Positions 24,142 through 33,392 are shown, counted from the stretch's first letter. The stretch is DNA of 64,000 nt from Idiomarina piscisalsi (GCF_003987095.1 NZ_PIQA01000004.1:186001-250000), one strand, 5' to 3'. Numbers and translations are program-made. Notes: generated by a model from the letters alone, not told the origin.

Positions 24142-26209
24142 CCTCCAGCGCGTCCATGACTTTGTCTTTACTGAGCACTACGGGCAGGGTTATACCGTCC
24201 GGAGCGCCGGGTCCGTAGACTTTGTTAAAGGGCACACCAAAGGTATTGTTGGCCTTTAAGTATTGCGTGATGCTCTCGTTGGCTTTGGTCCAATCGCCGC
24301 GCAGACGGGTGACGTGCTCCTGGCCTAAGGCGTTAAATACCGGGTCTTGCAGTAATACGCCCACCTTATTGGCCTGGCAGGTCACACACCAGTCTGCGGT
24401 CACATCCACAAACACGGTTTGGCCACTGGCAACGGCTTCATCAATACGCTGCTGGGTTAGTGGCTGCCATTGGTGGTCCTGTGGTAGTTTGTTGACCCAA
24501 CGGTCCGCGGTAAGAATTAACGTCGTACCGACAACGGCAGCTAATACCAAAAAGCCACCAATGGATAAAAACAGAGCTTTGCGGCCATGCACTTTACCAA
24601 TAATCACCAATGTCAGAACTGATAAACCGACGGTTAGCACCAGGAATAGCTCGTTGCTGATAAAGTTTTTCAGCAAGGTTGTTAGCCAGACCGTGGTTGC
24701 CAGCATCATAATGGCGAAAACGGGTTTTACCCACTGCATCCAGCGACCGGGTTTGGGAAGTAACTTGGCGGTTTTCGGGAACACGGCTATAAGTAACCAG
24801 GGCAGCGCCATGCCAACCCCAAGCGCGGCAAAAATCAGCAGAATAACCGATGACTCAGCAGCTAATGCAAAGGCCACTGCGGTGCCTAAAAAAGGCGCTG
24901 TACAAGGTGTCGCCAAAACCGTTGCCAGCATGCCTTGCAGGAAATGCCCTTTATAGCTGTCATCGCCAGCGGTTGCGGCACTGGTACTCAAAGAAGACGG
25001 CAATCTAAACTCAAAGGCACCCATTAAGTTCAGTGCGAATACCCAGGTAATAGCGATTAATGCGGCAATGAAGTAAGGGTTCTGAAATTGAATACCCCAG
25101 CCGACAGAACTGCCTGACCAGCGCAGTGCCATAAGCCCCAGGGCAATGACCAGAAACGAGCTGATAATACCCAGTGACGATGCAAAAAACTGCTTACGCA
25201 CGACCTTCGGCTGCTGTGCATCAGACAGCATCAGGCTTTGAACTTTCAGGCCTAATACCGGCAACACGCAGGGCATAATGTTCAAAATAAGCCCACCCGC
25301 TAACGCCATAAGTAAAATGGCCCACAGCGGCGGTGTGTTATTCGAAATAGTGCCTGCGGTTAGTTGAACCTTATATTCAGCGGCAAACTTTTTATCACTG
25401 ACTGTTGCTATGAGCTCAGCGCCGCTTAGGTCCGGCAGATCCAGCCAGTGGCTAACCTCAATATTCGCCGTGAGTGTATTGCCTTGGAGCTGAATATCTG
25501 GTGATGAAAAAGCGGCATCGGCCAGAGCTTCGTCGCTGCTGTGTATAAACAGCTGAGGATCTTGCCAGCCACTGTCACGCTCTATGGTCAGTTGAATGCG
25601 TTGGTTGGCGTCGGACCAAATAGCCTGCTTGACGTTATTGCTGTCGTACTCCCGAGGCACCTTGCCCATCGCCTGATTAAAGGCAAAGGCACGATCACTG
25701 TCGATGGTCAGGGTGTCCAGATCAACTTGCAAGTCAATTGGGTAGTCCGTTAACACACAAACGGTGGTACAGGATGACATAGTCAGTGTACCGCTAATGT
25801 GTGCCTGCGCGGCATCCGGGCTTAACTGTATCATTAACGGAAAGGCCAACGACCCCTGATACCCCACGGTATCGATACCCTGAATGCTGTAGCGCGAGGG
25901 CACCGGCCAGTGCCACTCAATATCGTCAATATTGGATGACTCAGACCAGTCAAAGGTTGGCGGTATGCCGCCTTCCCCCGGCGAGCGCCAGTAGGTTTTC
26001 CAGCCCTCATCCAGCTCAACATGCAGCAGGGCGGGTAGTAGGTTGCGCTCAGCCTCATAGTGGCCGGTCAGTTCCAGCTTCACCGATACCGGCGGATGAT
26101 CTTCATGATTCAGCCAACCGGTAGACGGCGTTTCTGCTAGGCTTTGCGCGCTGTAAAGCAGCAACGCAGCAATAAGCGATAGCAGCCACAACGGTAAAAT
26201 TTTATTCAT
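24125..26209 (-). CDS. DsbD-like thiol:disulfide interchange protein (ScsB-like)
   Basis: Membrane electron shuttle, 694 residues, that carries reducing power from cytoplasmic thioredoxin to periplasmic thiol proteins. The order is signal peptide, a large N-terminal periplasmic domain with CTTVC near residue 150, eight membrane segments with MPCVLPVLGLKV and TPCTAPFLGTA supplying the transmembrane cysteines, and a C-terminal thioredoxin domain with ADWCVTCQANK. The three redox pairs are intact. Partners are the two downstream thioredoxin-fold proteins. Confidence 0.88.
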   Translation of the reverse strand: MNKILPLWLLSLIAALLLYSAQSLAETPSTGWLNHEDHPPVSVKLELTGHYEAERNLLPALLHVELDEGWKTYWRSPGEGGIPPTFDWSESSNIDDIEWHWPVPSRYSIQGIDTVGYQGSLAFPLMIQLSPDAAQAHISGTLTMSSCTTVCVLTDYPIDLQVDLDTLTIDSDRAFAFNQAMGKVPREYDSNNVKQAIWSDANQRIQLTIERDSGWQDPQLFIHSSDEALADAAFSSPDIQLQGNTLTANIEVSHWLDLPDLSGAELIATVSDKKFAAEYKVQLTAGTISNNTPPLWAILLMALAGGLILNIMPCVLPVLGLKVQSLMLSDAQQPKVVRKQFFASSLGIISSFLVIALGLMALRWSGSSVGWGIQFQNPYFIAALIAITWVFALNLMGAFEFRLPSSLSTSAATAGDDSYKGHFLQGMLATVLATPCTAPFLGTAVAFALAAESSVILLIFAALGVGMALPWLLIAVFPKTAKLLPKPGRWMQWVKPVFAIMMLATTVWLTTLLKNFISNELFLVLTVGLSVLTLVIIGKVHGRKALFLSIGGFLVLAAVVGTTLILTADRWVNKLPQDHQWQPLTQQRIDEAVASGQTVFVDVTADWCVTCQANKVGVLLQDPVFNALGQEHVTRLRGDWTKANESITQYLKANNTFGVPFNKVYGPGAPDGITLPVVLSKDKVMDALEDAREQ

Positions 26210-26230
26210 ACATTACTCCTGAAGTTAGTA

Positions 26231-26255
26231 TTCCAACGATGAAAACCCGTTGGAA
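26231..26255. promoter_or_regulatory. Hairpin between the small membrane gene and scsB-like gene
   Basis: TTCCAACG and CGTTGGAA form a perfect 8-bp inverted repeat with a 9-base loop in the 49-bp gap. There is no T-run. It may be an mRNA processing or stability hairpin setting the ratio of the two products. Confidence 0.35.
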
Positions 26256-26258
26256 GCG

Positions 26259-26639
26259 CTACTCCAGAAAACAACAAAATACGGCGTGGGGTCGCCTTTT
26301 ACAGGGAAAGAGAAAAAGTGGCGGCGCGAGCCGTTTGTTTACAGTGGTCCTCAGCGCCAAAGTCAGAAGAATAAAGAAAGACAGTGCCGCGTAGGTTATG
26401 TCGGACAGAAATTGCTGTAATAAATGCGCTGTTTTGTCACAGTCGGCCTTGGCATTTTCGTGTTTTGTGCCTGAGTCTACATGGCTGCCCACTATCTGTT
26501 CAGCCGCTGGCGCGCCCTGATGCTTAGGGCAGCCTTCCAGCCAACCAAGGTTTTGTCCCCAACACAGTGCAAACACCAGTAATAGCAATGGTGCTATATA
26601 CCGACCTTTTCGACACTGTTGGTTCAGTTGGTGGAACAT
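26259..26639 (-). CDS. Small membrane protein heading the thiol-redox cluster
   Basis: 126-residue protein, not firmly recognised. It has two hydrophobic segments (APLLLLVFALCWGQNLGWL near 16-34 and ITYAALSFFILLTLAL near 82-97) and a Cys/His-containing region between them (GCPKHQG, HENAKADCDKTAH). The layout resembles DUF2946-type small proteins found with copper genes, and the position equals that of scsA in scsABCD clusters. A metal-linked role is inferred from context only. Confidence 0.55.
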   Translation of the reverse strand: MFHQLNQQCRKGRYIAPLLLLVFALCWGQNLGWLEGCPKHQGAPAAEQIVGSHVDSGTKHENAKADCDKTAHLLQQFLSDITYAALSFFILLTLALRTTVNKRLAPPLFLFPCKRRPHAVFCCFLE

Positions 26640-26819
26640 GTTTTTTACTGACCTTTGGTTATTCGGTTTGTTCTTAATTAGGGCAAGATGATGACAGAAG
26701 TGGGGGTAAAATCAAGGGAGGAAAGGCGCGATGTCGCTCAGGGTTTAACGTTGATAGCTTACAGACAGCAACGGAGTGAATATTTATAGTGACGCCGTTG
26801 TTCAGTCAGGGAGAGACAG

Positions 26820-27676
26820 ATGGCTTTAGCGCGAGTCTATACGAGGGCACTGATAGGTATTCATGCGCCGGAAATTCGGGTTGAGGTGGATCTGGCCCGG
26901 GGAATGCCTGGGTTTACTATGGTCGGCATGCCTGCAACCACGGTTAAGGAAGCGCGCGACCGGGTGAAAACCGCCTTAATGAACGCGGGGTTTGAATACC
27001 CACCGGCCACACGTATTACGGTTAATTTAGCACCTGCAGATATTCCGAAAACCGGCGCTCGGTATGACTTAGCTATAGCCGTGGGTATATTGGCGGCGTC
27101 GGGGCAAATACCGGACAGTATTTTAGAGCAGGCAGAGTTTTACGGGGAGCTAGCGTTAACAGGCGAACTACGTGCTGTGAATGGACTCATTCCTGCTTTG
27201 TTAGCGTGTCGTGAGAAAAAGCGTCAGGCGTTTGTCCCAATTGCTAATCAGCAGGAAGCGGGATTAGTTCGTGAGCAAAAAAGCTGGTTAGCTGCTGACT
27301 TGGTCAGTGTGTATGAGCATTTGCATGAACATCAGCCGCTTCGAGAGTCCAAACCAGTAGACTGGGCGTGTCAGGCGGAAAGTGATGAAGGCGATTTAGC
27401 CGATGTAGTCGGGCAGGAGCAGGCAAAACGGGCTTTGTTATTGTCCGCTGCGGGTAAGCACCATTTGTTATTTGTGGGTCCGCCAGGCACGGGCAAAACC
27501 ATGCTGGCGCAGCGCTTGAGTGGCCTATTGCCGTCATTGACTGAGAAAGAGGCGATGGAAATAGCCGCGGTTAAATCGGTGTCTTTTGACTACCACGGGA
27601 CAGAGGCATTAACTCAGCGTGAAGTGAGAAGCCCACACCATACGTGCACTGCGGCTGCTTTAGTGGGTGGGGGTAC
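26820..27676 (+). pseudogene. comM: comM 5' part, interrupted by the transposon
   Basis: N-terminal 285 codons of the Mg-chelatase-like AAA+ helicase ComM (YifB), which aids branch migration in natural transformation. The fragment includes the N-terminal fold (MALARVYTRALIGIHAPEI), the Walker A site FVGPPGTGKTMLAQ and PHHTCTAAALVGGGT. Reading into the transposon adds eight foreign codons and stops at 27701. Walker B lies in the other fragment, so this part cannot work as an ATPase. The ATG has GGGAGAG upstream. Confidence 0.95.
27672..27676 (+). repeat. Target-site duplication, left copy
   Basis: GGTAC directly before the transposon end TGTCA. The same five bases follow the right end at 56878-56882. 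Five-base duplications are the rule for Tn7-family transposition. Confidence 0.9.
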
Positions 27677-27722
27677 TGTCAATTCGCACAATAAATTCTA
27701 AATTCGCATAATAAGCGCTACC
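27677..27722 (+). repeat. Transposon left end with two TnsB-type boxes
   Basis: After the terminal TGTC come ATTCGCACAATAA (27682-27694) and ATTCGCATAATAAGCGCTACC (27702-27722), two direct copies 20 bp apart. They match the four inverted copies at the right end. No third left copy was found up to the first gene at 27897. The 27723-27896 stretch shows no convincing gene. Confidence 0.85.
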
Positions 27723-27896
27723 GGGATAACAGGAATGGATTATATTGGCAGAAATACATCATCTTAATTCAGCCCGGTGCTGCTGTGAGTTTTAAGGTAG
27801 TTGAAAATACCGAAATGAAAGCTTCTAATACAAGGAGGCAGTAAAGACGTGTATCTTTAGAAAAGAGAGAATATTACTTTAAAGGGGATAGCTTTT

Positions 27897-28607
27897 TTGG
27901 AAGTCATGATAGCCAACATTCTGAATGATAAGAAATGTGATATTATCGGAACCGGATTTTTAGCTGTTTTTAATGGTAATCAGTTTATTGTCACTTGCCG
28001 ACACGTAATTGACAAAGTGATCGATGGTAAAGTAGTCGCAATTTTAAATTGCTGTAAAAATGTTTTTCCTTCACCTAAAGACTTTATTGAGCTTAGTGAG
28101 CCGAGTTTCCACCCAGATGATACCCCGACTTCGAGTTATGATATTGCCATATATAAGGTTCCGGCCTCACTCCAGTCTACCAGTCAGCCTATAAATTTAG
28201 AGCGCAGTACAATTAATAAAGGATTAAATATAGGTTCAACAGCATGCATATCTGGTTACCCTGTTGACTACCTAAAACAAAATCGTGTGGAAGGCTCATC
28301 TTTAATTCTAGTCCCGAAGAAAATAGATGGTAAGTTCATAAGATTACCTATGGAGAATCTGACGGTGTCCGGTTTTAAACGCGAAATCAGAGGGTCTCAA
28401 GCTTTGCAGATTACTTCAGGGGAAAGAATGGGTACAGGAGCATCTGGCTCACCGGTCATGGATTCTTCTGGACACTCTCTTGTCGGTCTCTACATAGCAG
28501 AAATAAATGCGACTTATACTTCGTTAGAGCATACGGGGAACCTTTATGCGGCTTGCTATATACCAGCGGTTTATATAGCTGAAGCAGTTAAGGCTCTTGA
28601 GGGTTAG
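27897..28607 (+). CDS. Trypsin-like serine protease (left end cargo)
   Basis: 236-residue stand-alone S1-type protease fold with no signal peptide, so probably cytoplasmic. The triad is readable: His36 in TCRHVID, Asp82 in SSYDIAIYK, Ser183 in GTGASGSPVMD. The TTG start is chosen because AAGGGG lies nine bases upstream; an ATG at 27906 is possible. It is the first gene inside the left end, and a second trypsin-like protease lies at the other end of the element. The substrate is unknown; trypsin-like domains occur as effectors in several bacterial defence systems. Confidence 0.75.
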   Translation: MEVMIANILNDKKCDIIGTGFLAVFNGNQFIVTCRHVIDKVIDGKVVAILNCCKNVFPSPKDFIELSEPSFHPDDTPTSSYDIAIYKVPASLQSTSQPINLERSTINKGLNIGSTACISGYPVDYLKQNRVEGSSLILVPKKIDGKFIRLPMENLTVSGFKREIRGSQALQITSGERMGTGASGSPVMDSSGHSLVGLYIAEINATYTSLEHTGNLYAACYIPAVYIAEAVKALEG

Positions 28608-28722
28608 CCTTCAAGTATACTTTGAGTATGCTGACCACTGGACTTCCCATATTTTGCTACACATTTTTAGGTTGCAAGCAATTAGTTGAAAAGTATTTTT
28701 CCTCAGATTTAGAAGGCTTTTT

Positions 28723-29133
28723 ATGGATACTGACATAAACCATGCAAGCGAACTTTACCGTACTTTTGAATTGAACCGTGAGCGTCTTCAATTAACCCAG
28801 GAAAAGACAGCTAAAGCCGCAAAAGTAGTAATAAATATCCTTGAGTTCTGGGAGCTGAAGCACAGTCCTGTGCACTCTCTTTTCAAAGAAGAGTTGTCTA
28901 AATATGAGCTGAGTTCCGAATATGAATTTTCCGATGAATTTGTTTTTGCCGCATCGCTTATACTTGGTATCTATGCCGACTTGCGTAAGTTGTTCTTACA
29001 GGATGCGCATCATATTGAGTGGATTAATTCGCCACATAAGCATCTTGAAGATGACCAACCAAGTAAACTGATAGCTAGCGGAAACGCGAAGCATATCGAA
29101 AAAGTCAGAGATTTTATAAAGTTTTCCTTGTGA
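28723..29133 (+). CDS. Hypothetical protein, possibly with an Xre/MbcA-type C-terminus
   Basis: 136 residues, not firmly recognised. The protein is helical; the first 40 residues (LYRTFELNRERLQLTQEKTA) could form a helix-turn-helix. The final segment (HLEDDQPSKLIASGNAKH, then IEKVRDFI) resembles the pattern of DUF2384/MbcA-type antitoxin C-termini, but the match is weak and no RES-type toxin is adjacent. The ATG is preceded by AGAAGG. It follows the protease by about 115 bp and converges on the next gene. Confidence 0.55.
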   Translation: MDTDINHASELYRTFELNRERLQLTQEKTAKAAKVVINILEFWELKHSPVHSLFKEELSKYELSSEYEFSDEFVFAASLILGIYADLRKLFLQDAHHIEWINSPHKHLEDDQPSKLIASGNAKHIEKVRDFIKFSL

Positions 29134-29142
29134 GCTGAAGCC

Positions 29143-31011
29143 TTATTTAGATACGGAGTCTCTGACCCGCTGTACGATAATTGCGTCTTTACTCGTAAAA
29201 TGATTAAGACTTGATAGCTTTGTAAATATGGGGTTCTCTTCTAGCTTGAGTTCGTCGGCATAAACTTTTAACGCATTTATGAGCCAGCCTCCCAAAGCGA
29301 TAAAACCTCCGCCTCGTGTGCCGGTTAACTCCATGCCTGCGCCGGCTAATGAGCCCAGAAATCCCGACATGTTGAGCTTCGATAAGCGAGCCTTATTATT
29401 TTCTATTGTCTTTACTTCTTGTTCTAGGCTTTTTAACTTTTGGAATCGCTCACTCTCATCCATATTGGCGTACTCTTTGACTATATTGGGTAAAGAGCGA
29501 GTCAAGCTAGATGACAGTGCATTATCAAGCTCTAGTATGTCCATATCATTATTAATGGTTAATATTTCACTCAATAGAGTACTAAGTTCAGACTCTCGAA
29601 TTTGCTTTGTCTGTTTAGCTACACCGTTATATAGTCCACTGATCACTTGGCATGCCGCAGCTTCTGAATAATCATTGCTATCGAAAGGAAAGTGATGTGC
29701 TCCAAGCCCTTGAGCATACTCATAGCTTGAACCAGCAGATGTGAGCTCAATTAATAAATCTTTACCTCTCTCTTGAAAGCTCTTAGCAGCAAGTCTTGAA
29801 ACGCCTAGCTGATGTGCTGACGTTGCACCTTCCTTATCTAACAAAAACTCACCAAACTGCCATTGCTCGGAAAGTATGCTTGCCAATTTTTGAACCTCAG
29901 GGATATTAACTCGAGCGCATCGATGTAAAAAGTGATACTGCTCGTCACTTGAAAACGTAGCTCCCATGATTTTCGTCTTACTCTGAATAGCTTTTATGGT
30001 TGCGGCTGCAAGCCGTCTTGAGAATATGATCGCATTTGGATCCACGGAAATAATGTCTAGCAATAAGCTTTGAGAATAACGGGAAAGGTTTTGTGGAACA
30101 ACAAATAGCAAGCGGCCTCTTGCCACCAACTCTCTAAGTTCATGACGGTTAATATTGAACATTTTATAAAAATGCTCGTCTTCAGCTTGTAAGGGTAAAG
30201 CAATGACGACCTGTTCATATAGCGTTAAATACACTCTTAAGTTTTGCCTGGGAAACACAGAAGCATCAACAAAGCATCGTGTTTGTTTAGCTAGAAACTT
30301 GGGTAGTAAAAATTCGTCCTTTTGAGCTGTTTCATCCCCACTAAAAACGGACTGTCTATTTTGAACCCAAAATTCTTCATCCTCTTCGTAGCGAGCCAAT
30401 AACTCTCTTGAGAACTGTTTCTGTATAAAACCACTGGCAACAAGTTGCATGTTGTTTTGCGTGTTAGGCTTAAAGTCCACTACTCCAGGATAGTCAGAAA
30501 TTGTAGGATTAGTTTCAAAAGTAAAGTCATACCCTTGGTGCCCTAAAGATTCGCAAATTAACCGGATATCTTGCTGTTCACTTTGAGCCAGCCTTGTTTT
30601 AAAAGTTAGTTTGAATTCATTAGTGGCAAACAAAAACTGCACATGAAATGGGTGGTATTTTCGTGGAATATGAATGTTGATTTGGTTTATCGCTTCACCC
30701 ATCGTCATGGGATGACCATAAACCTGAATTTTTTCAAGCATACTGCGCGATTCAATCGGGTAGTAGTTGTCGAGTTCCTCACCAACTATGGTGGCGTAGG
30801 GAACTCCTACACTATGCAAGTTATAGTATTGCTCTTTTAGTTCGTTTAATAAGGCCTTATTTTGTTTTACTTCGGGAATTACCGCAAATAGCTTCTTCCC
30901 ATCAGTAAAAAGCCCCTTATGTGAGTGTTGATAGGTTTCAAGCCTAAACCGCTCATAATCGTGCCTTATGGCATCCATAATAGGTACGCTGTATGGAAAG
31001 CTATTAGTCAT
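29143..31011 (-). CDS. Large hypothetical protein of unknown function
   Basis: 622 residues, family not recognised. The N-terminal third is mixed alpha/beta; the middle has RCFVDASVFPRQNLRVYLTL and LLLDIISVDPNAIIFSRR; residues about 510-555 are a charged helix (SLEQEVKTIENNKARLSKL). This is followed by a glycine-rich hydrophobic stretch (FLGSLAGAGMELTGTRGGGF) that could insert in a membrane. There is no signal peptide and no nucleotide-binding motif that I can see. GGAG precedes the ATG. Its location among defence cargo suggests a defence or conflict role, but this is inference only. Confidence 0.6.
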   Translation of the reverse strand: MTNSFPYSVPIMDAIRHDYERFRLETYQHSHKGLFTDGKKLFAVIPEVKQNKALLNELKEQYYNLHSVGVPYATIVGEELDNYYPIESRSMLEKIQVYGHPMTMGEAINQINIHIPRKYHPFHVQFLFATNEFKLTFKTRLAQSEQQDIRLICESLGHQGYDFTFETNPTISDYPGVVDFKPNTQNNMQLVASGFIQKQFSRELLARYEEDEEFWVQNRQSVFSGDETAQKDEFLLPKFLAKQTRCFVDASVFPRQNLRVYLTLYEQVVIALPLQAEDEHFYKMFNINRHELRELVARGRLLFVVPQNLSRYSQSLLLDIISVDPNAIIFSRRLAAATIKAIQSKTKIMGATFSSDEQYHFLHRCARVNIPEVQKLASILSEQWQFGEFLLDKEGATSAHQLGVSRLAAKSFQERGKDLLIELTSAGSSYEYAQGLGAHHFPFDSNDYSEAAACQVISGLYNGVAKQTKQIRESELSTLLSEILTINNDMDILELDNALSSSLTRSLPNIVKEYANMDESERFQKLKSLEQEVKTIENNKARLSKLNMSGFLGSLAGAGMELTGTRGGGFIALGGWLINALKVYADELKLEENPIFTKLSSLNHFTSKDAIIVQRVRDSVSK

Positions 31012-31608
31012 TGTGAACTCCGAACGGTTTTAATAAAGGTGTTAATTTAGGAGTGAAAGGCAATTTTTAATAAGTTCCCCCGTTATAAAGCAAATCCAAC
31101 TAGCTATTCAAGCTATTTGGTGTTCGCATAGTTCTTACTTTACCGGCTAATTTTTGAAGCATGGTTTGGGTCCAGCTTTTACTAGGCAGCCTGTGCCTCT
31201 TATAAGGGGCTTGCAAGCTGTGTGAGTGCTGAAGTAAGATTGATTTGATGGTTAGTAGGTAACTACCACGATGATAATTCTGGAGATTCTTATGCATTCA
31301 AAACAAACTCGTAAAATCTCTGAGAGGAAGGCTGCCGGTTTGCGCATGCTTCACGCCGCTGTTGCTAAAGCTAAGCAAGAAGGCAGAGTCCGCACAAAAA
31401 CTCGCGCCTCATTGAAATAATGCTCGATCAGTTTCACGCAAGGGCGACACAATGTCGGTTTTTGTACCTGACGTAAACTCACAATTTTATTACCTCAGTA
31501 ACGAAAACCATTCTGGAACATCGGTTGTGTAACCTTTTGGAAGTGTACTGGTAGCCATAAACCGTTCTTGGGACGTTCCTCGCACCGGGTGTGTTTTAAA
31601 AAAGTGGC
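31012..31608. other. 597-bp intergenic stretch with one small gene candidate
   Basis: Between the 622-residue gene and the small zinc-ribbon gene. Apart from the 42-codon frame at 31292-31420 I see no supported gene, no clear terminator and no long repeat. A 26-codon frame at 31452-31532 was considered and not called. Confidence 0.5.
31292..31420 (+). CDS. Small basic protein candidate, 42 residues
   Basis: ATG preceded by GGAG (TGGAGATTCTT) and ending in TAA. The product is strongly basic (MHSKQTRKISERKAAG at the start, then AKAKQEGRVRTKTRASLK), with many Lys/Arg and an alanine-rich helix, as in small nucleic-acid-binding proteins. No family is recognised. A real gene is supported only by the ribosome site and composition. 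Confidence 0.4.
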   Translation: MHSKQTRKISERKAAGLRMLHAAVAKAKQEGRVRTKTRASLK

Positions 31609-31872
31609 TTAAGCGCCTTGAACGTTAGATGCCCGCATGCTTTTTACCTTCTTTACTAACTCTTTGAAGCATGACTCGCACAAGTCAAAGTGAAACGAGT
31701 CACCGTCGTGATTTGAGCCATAACCATACGATGCATTCAGTTTCCCGTACTCGCTAAAGTCGTTAAGGTTGTCGTGATGCTCTTTTTGAAAGTCAGGGAC
31801 AACGCTGGCACCGCAGGCATCACAAAGAATATCAGTAATAACCTCTACCGATTGATTTGCCGTTCTTTTCAT
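31609..31872 (-). CDS. Small zinc-ribbon-like protein
   Basis: 87 residues from the ATG at 31872, which has AAGGAA six bases upstream. Two cysteine pairs, CDAC near residue 17 and CESC near 66, frame a Gly/Asp/His-rich middle (SYGYGSNHDGDSFHFDL), suggesting a zinc-binding treble-clef or ribbon fold. The family is not named with confidence. It is followed by a secreted nuclease gene on the same strand. Confidence 0.6.
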   Translation of the reverse strand: MKRTANQSVEVITDILCDACGASVVPDFQKEHHDNLNDFSEYGKLNASYGYGSNHDGDSFHFDLCESCFKELVKKVKSMRASNVQGA

Positions 31873-31979
31873 AGCAGCTTCCTTAATAACAGTGTTCAAA
31901 TCCAATATAGACCATTAATCGAATGCTGGTTTTCATGGATATTAAGTAGCCCTGAGCTAAGGCCAATTGTGGTACCAAG

Positions 31980-32741
31980 CTAGCATTTTGAATTCACAAT
32001 CGCCTTAGCGCGACTACGGACAGCTTCAGGAAATTCGTACTTCAATAGTACACGATAAAATCTTGTCACGTACTGGCAGTGGAATTTTTCATTAGGGGGC
32101 AACCAGCTATCGGGTCCCTGGGCTCCCTTACTGCGGTTTAAACTCGCGCTTACCGCGAAAAGGTTAATAGGGTCGTTGGCGAACCTGTCTCTTCTTGACT
32201 CAGACCATGAGGAAGCACCATTTCTCCAGGCCCAGGCTAAAGGTACCAGGTGGTCGATGTCCATTTTAGAAGAATCAAAAAAGACAGAGCCCGAATATGG
32301 GTCGTTCCACCGACCTCTTACCACACGACAACCGTCACTAGACTTTGTTGTTGGACCGGTCGAAAGCTCTAACAAAAGTTCGTGGCGAGTGTTGAGACAA
32401 TCCCCGTCTTCATCTATCCAACCGGCAAAAGCGTTTCTGGAATACTCACCGGGTGAGCTTAACTCAGGAGAGCTTTGTACGCTTGGTGCTTTCTGCCCTG
32501 TAGGAAGTCGGCCTCCGGCATCAAGACAGGCGTTAATGGAGTCGTATGCTTTGAAGTTATTGGTCCGTTCATAATAAAGACTAGATGTGTCGTGACATAT
32601 CTTGCTGTTACTCATTTTAACCGACGGGGTTTGAGCGTAAGCCGTTGCCGGTGTAACAGAAAGAAGTAAGGCGGCCGATACGATAACGGCGGTAATGAGA
32701 GGCTTGTAGGCTCTTGTTATCAAGTGTGTGATGCGTTGCAA
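31980..32741 (-). CDS. Secreted HNH (DUF1524-type) nuclease
   Basis: 253 residues from a TTG start with AGGGAT upstream. An N-terminal signal segment (PLITAVIVSAALLLSVTPAT) marks export. The C-terminal half has the DUF1524 pattern: DIDHLVPLAWAWRNGA with the catalytic His, then FANDPINLFAVSASLNRSKG with the Asn, and DSWLPP. Such proteins are extracellular or periplasmic DNases. It stands next to an exported Cys-rich protein, which suggests a secreted nuclease module. Confidence 0.78.
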   Translation of the reverse strand: MQRITHLITRAYKPLITAVIVSAALLLSVTPATAYAQTPSVKMSNSKICHDTSSLYYERTNNFKAYDSINACLDAGGRLPTGQKAPSVQSSPELSSPGEYSRNAFAGWIDEDGDCLNTRHELLLELSTGPTTKSSDGCRVVRGRWNDPYSGSVFFDSSKMDIDHLVPLAWAWRNGASSWSESRRDRFANDPINLFAVSASLNRSKGAQGPDSWLPPNEKFHCQYVTRFYRVLLKYEFPEAVRSRAKAIVNSKC

Positions 32742-32887
32742 TTTTTCATATCCCTGTGAATTGTATTACAGCAACTATATCAGCACCTCCCAGTTAAGAC
32801 TATTTTGTGATGGTGGACTGATGATAGGGACAAAGTCTTTCAGTAAAAGTAGCAGCCCGCACGATGACGGGAAGATTGGAAGGCTTA

Positions 32888-33172
32888 TTAGCCGTTGCAG
32901 GCGCACCCGGGACCTTTAGTACACGTTTTGCTCTTAGCTATGCAAGAGTCTCCACAAGCTTTGCCTTTCTTGCAGACTTTGCAGCACTTTTTGGAATCAG
33001 CTAGCAAACTATCCGCTGATAAACTTCCATCAGGCGAGGCGCAGTTTGTTTGGTCATCGATTGTCACCGAAGACCCTATACTGGTAGCTACGCGATTTTT
33101 ATCAGTACTGCTATCTGCATTTGCAAAACCAAAGGCTATTAAAAGGGTTAACAGTAAAAGTAAGTGTTTCAT
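32888..33172 (-). CDS. Exported cysteine-rich small protein
   Basis: 94 residues from the ATG at 33172 (AAAGG upstream). A signal peptide (HLLLLLTLLIAFGFANA) is followed by a linker and a C-terminal eight-cysteine module with KKCCKVCKKGKACGDSC and CTKGPGCACNG. This module occurs at the ends of secreted nucleases and small exported proteins in marine bacteria. It could bind metal or be disulfide-bonded. It lies just upstream of the secreted HNH nuclease on the same strand. Confidence 0.65.
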   Translation of the reverse strand: MKHLLLLLTLLIAFGFANADSSTDKNRVATSIGSSVTIDDQTNCASPDGSLSADSLLADSKKCCKVCKKGKACGDSCIAKSKTCTKGPGCACNG

Positions 33173-33392
33173 ATGAGCCTTTATTACAGACTGCTTACTC
33201 TTGACTTTTGGCAAGCCTTAACGAGAACTTAAATAGTAGCGCGTTTTTCAGTCGTAAAGCCTTAATATAAAAACTATTAAGCAGAGGACATATCTAATCT
33301 GAAATCTAATAAGCGTGAATCCTAGGGTGTACTTTATAAATCATTTGTGATCTAATGTCTGTAAGTTAAATATAGAACATACTATTTAATAC

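Noticed and set aside
24222-24956. 244-codon plus-strand frame opposite the DsbD-like gene
   Set aside because: The DsbD-like frame on the other strand has all family motifs; this is its antisense shadow.
27723-27840. Open stretch of about 45 codons after the left end, ending in TAA
   Set aside because: It has no good start codon with a ribosome site until a late GTG; it may be decayed sequence.
31452-31532. 26-codon frame with AAGGG upstream
   Set aside because: Too short, no family, and ordinary composition; the ribosome-site match alone is not enough.
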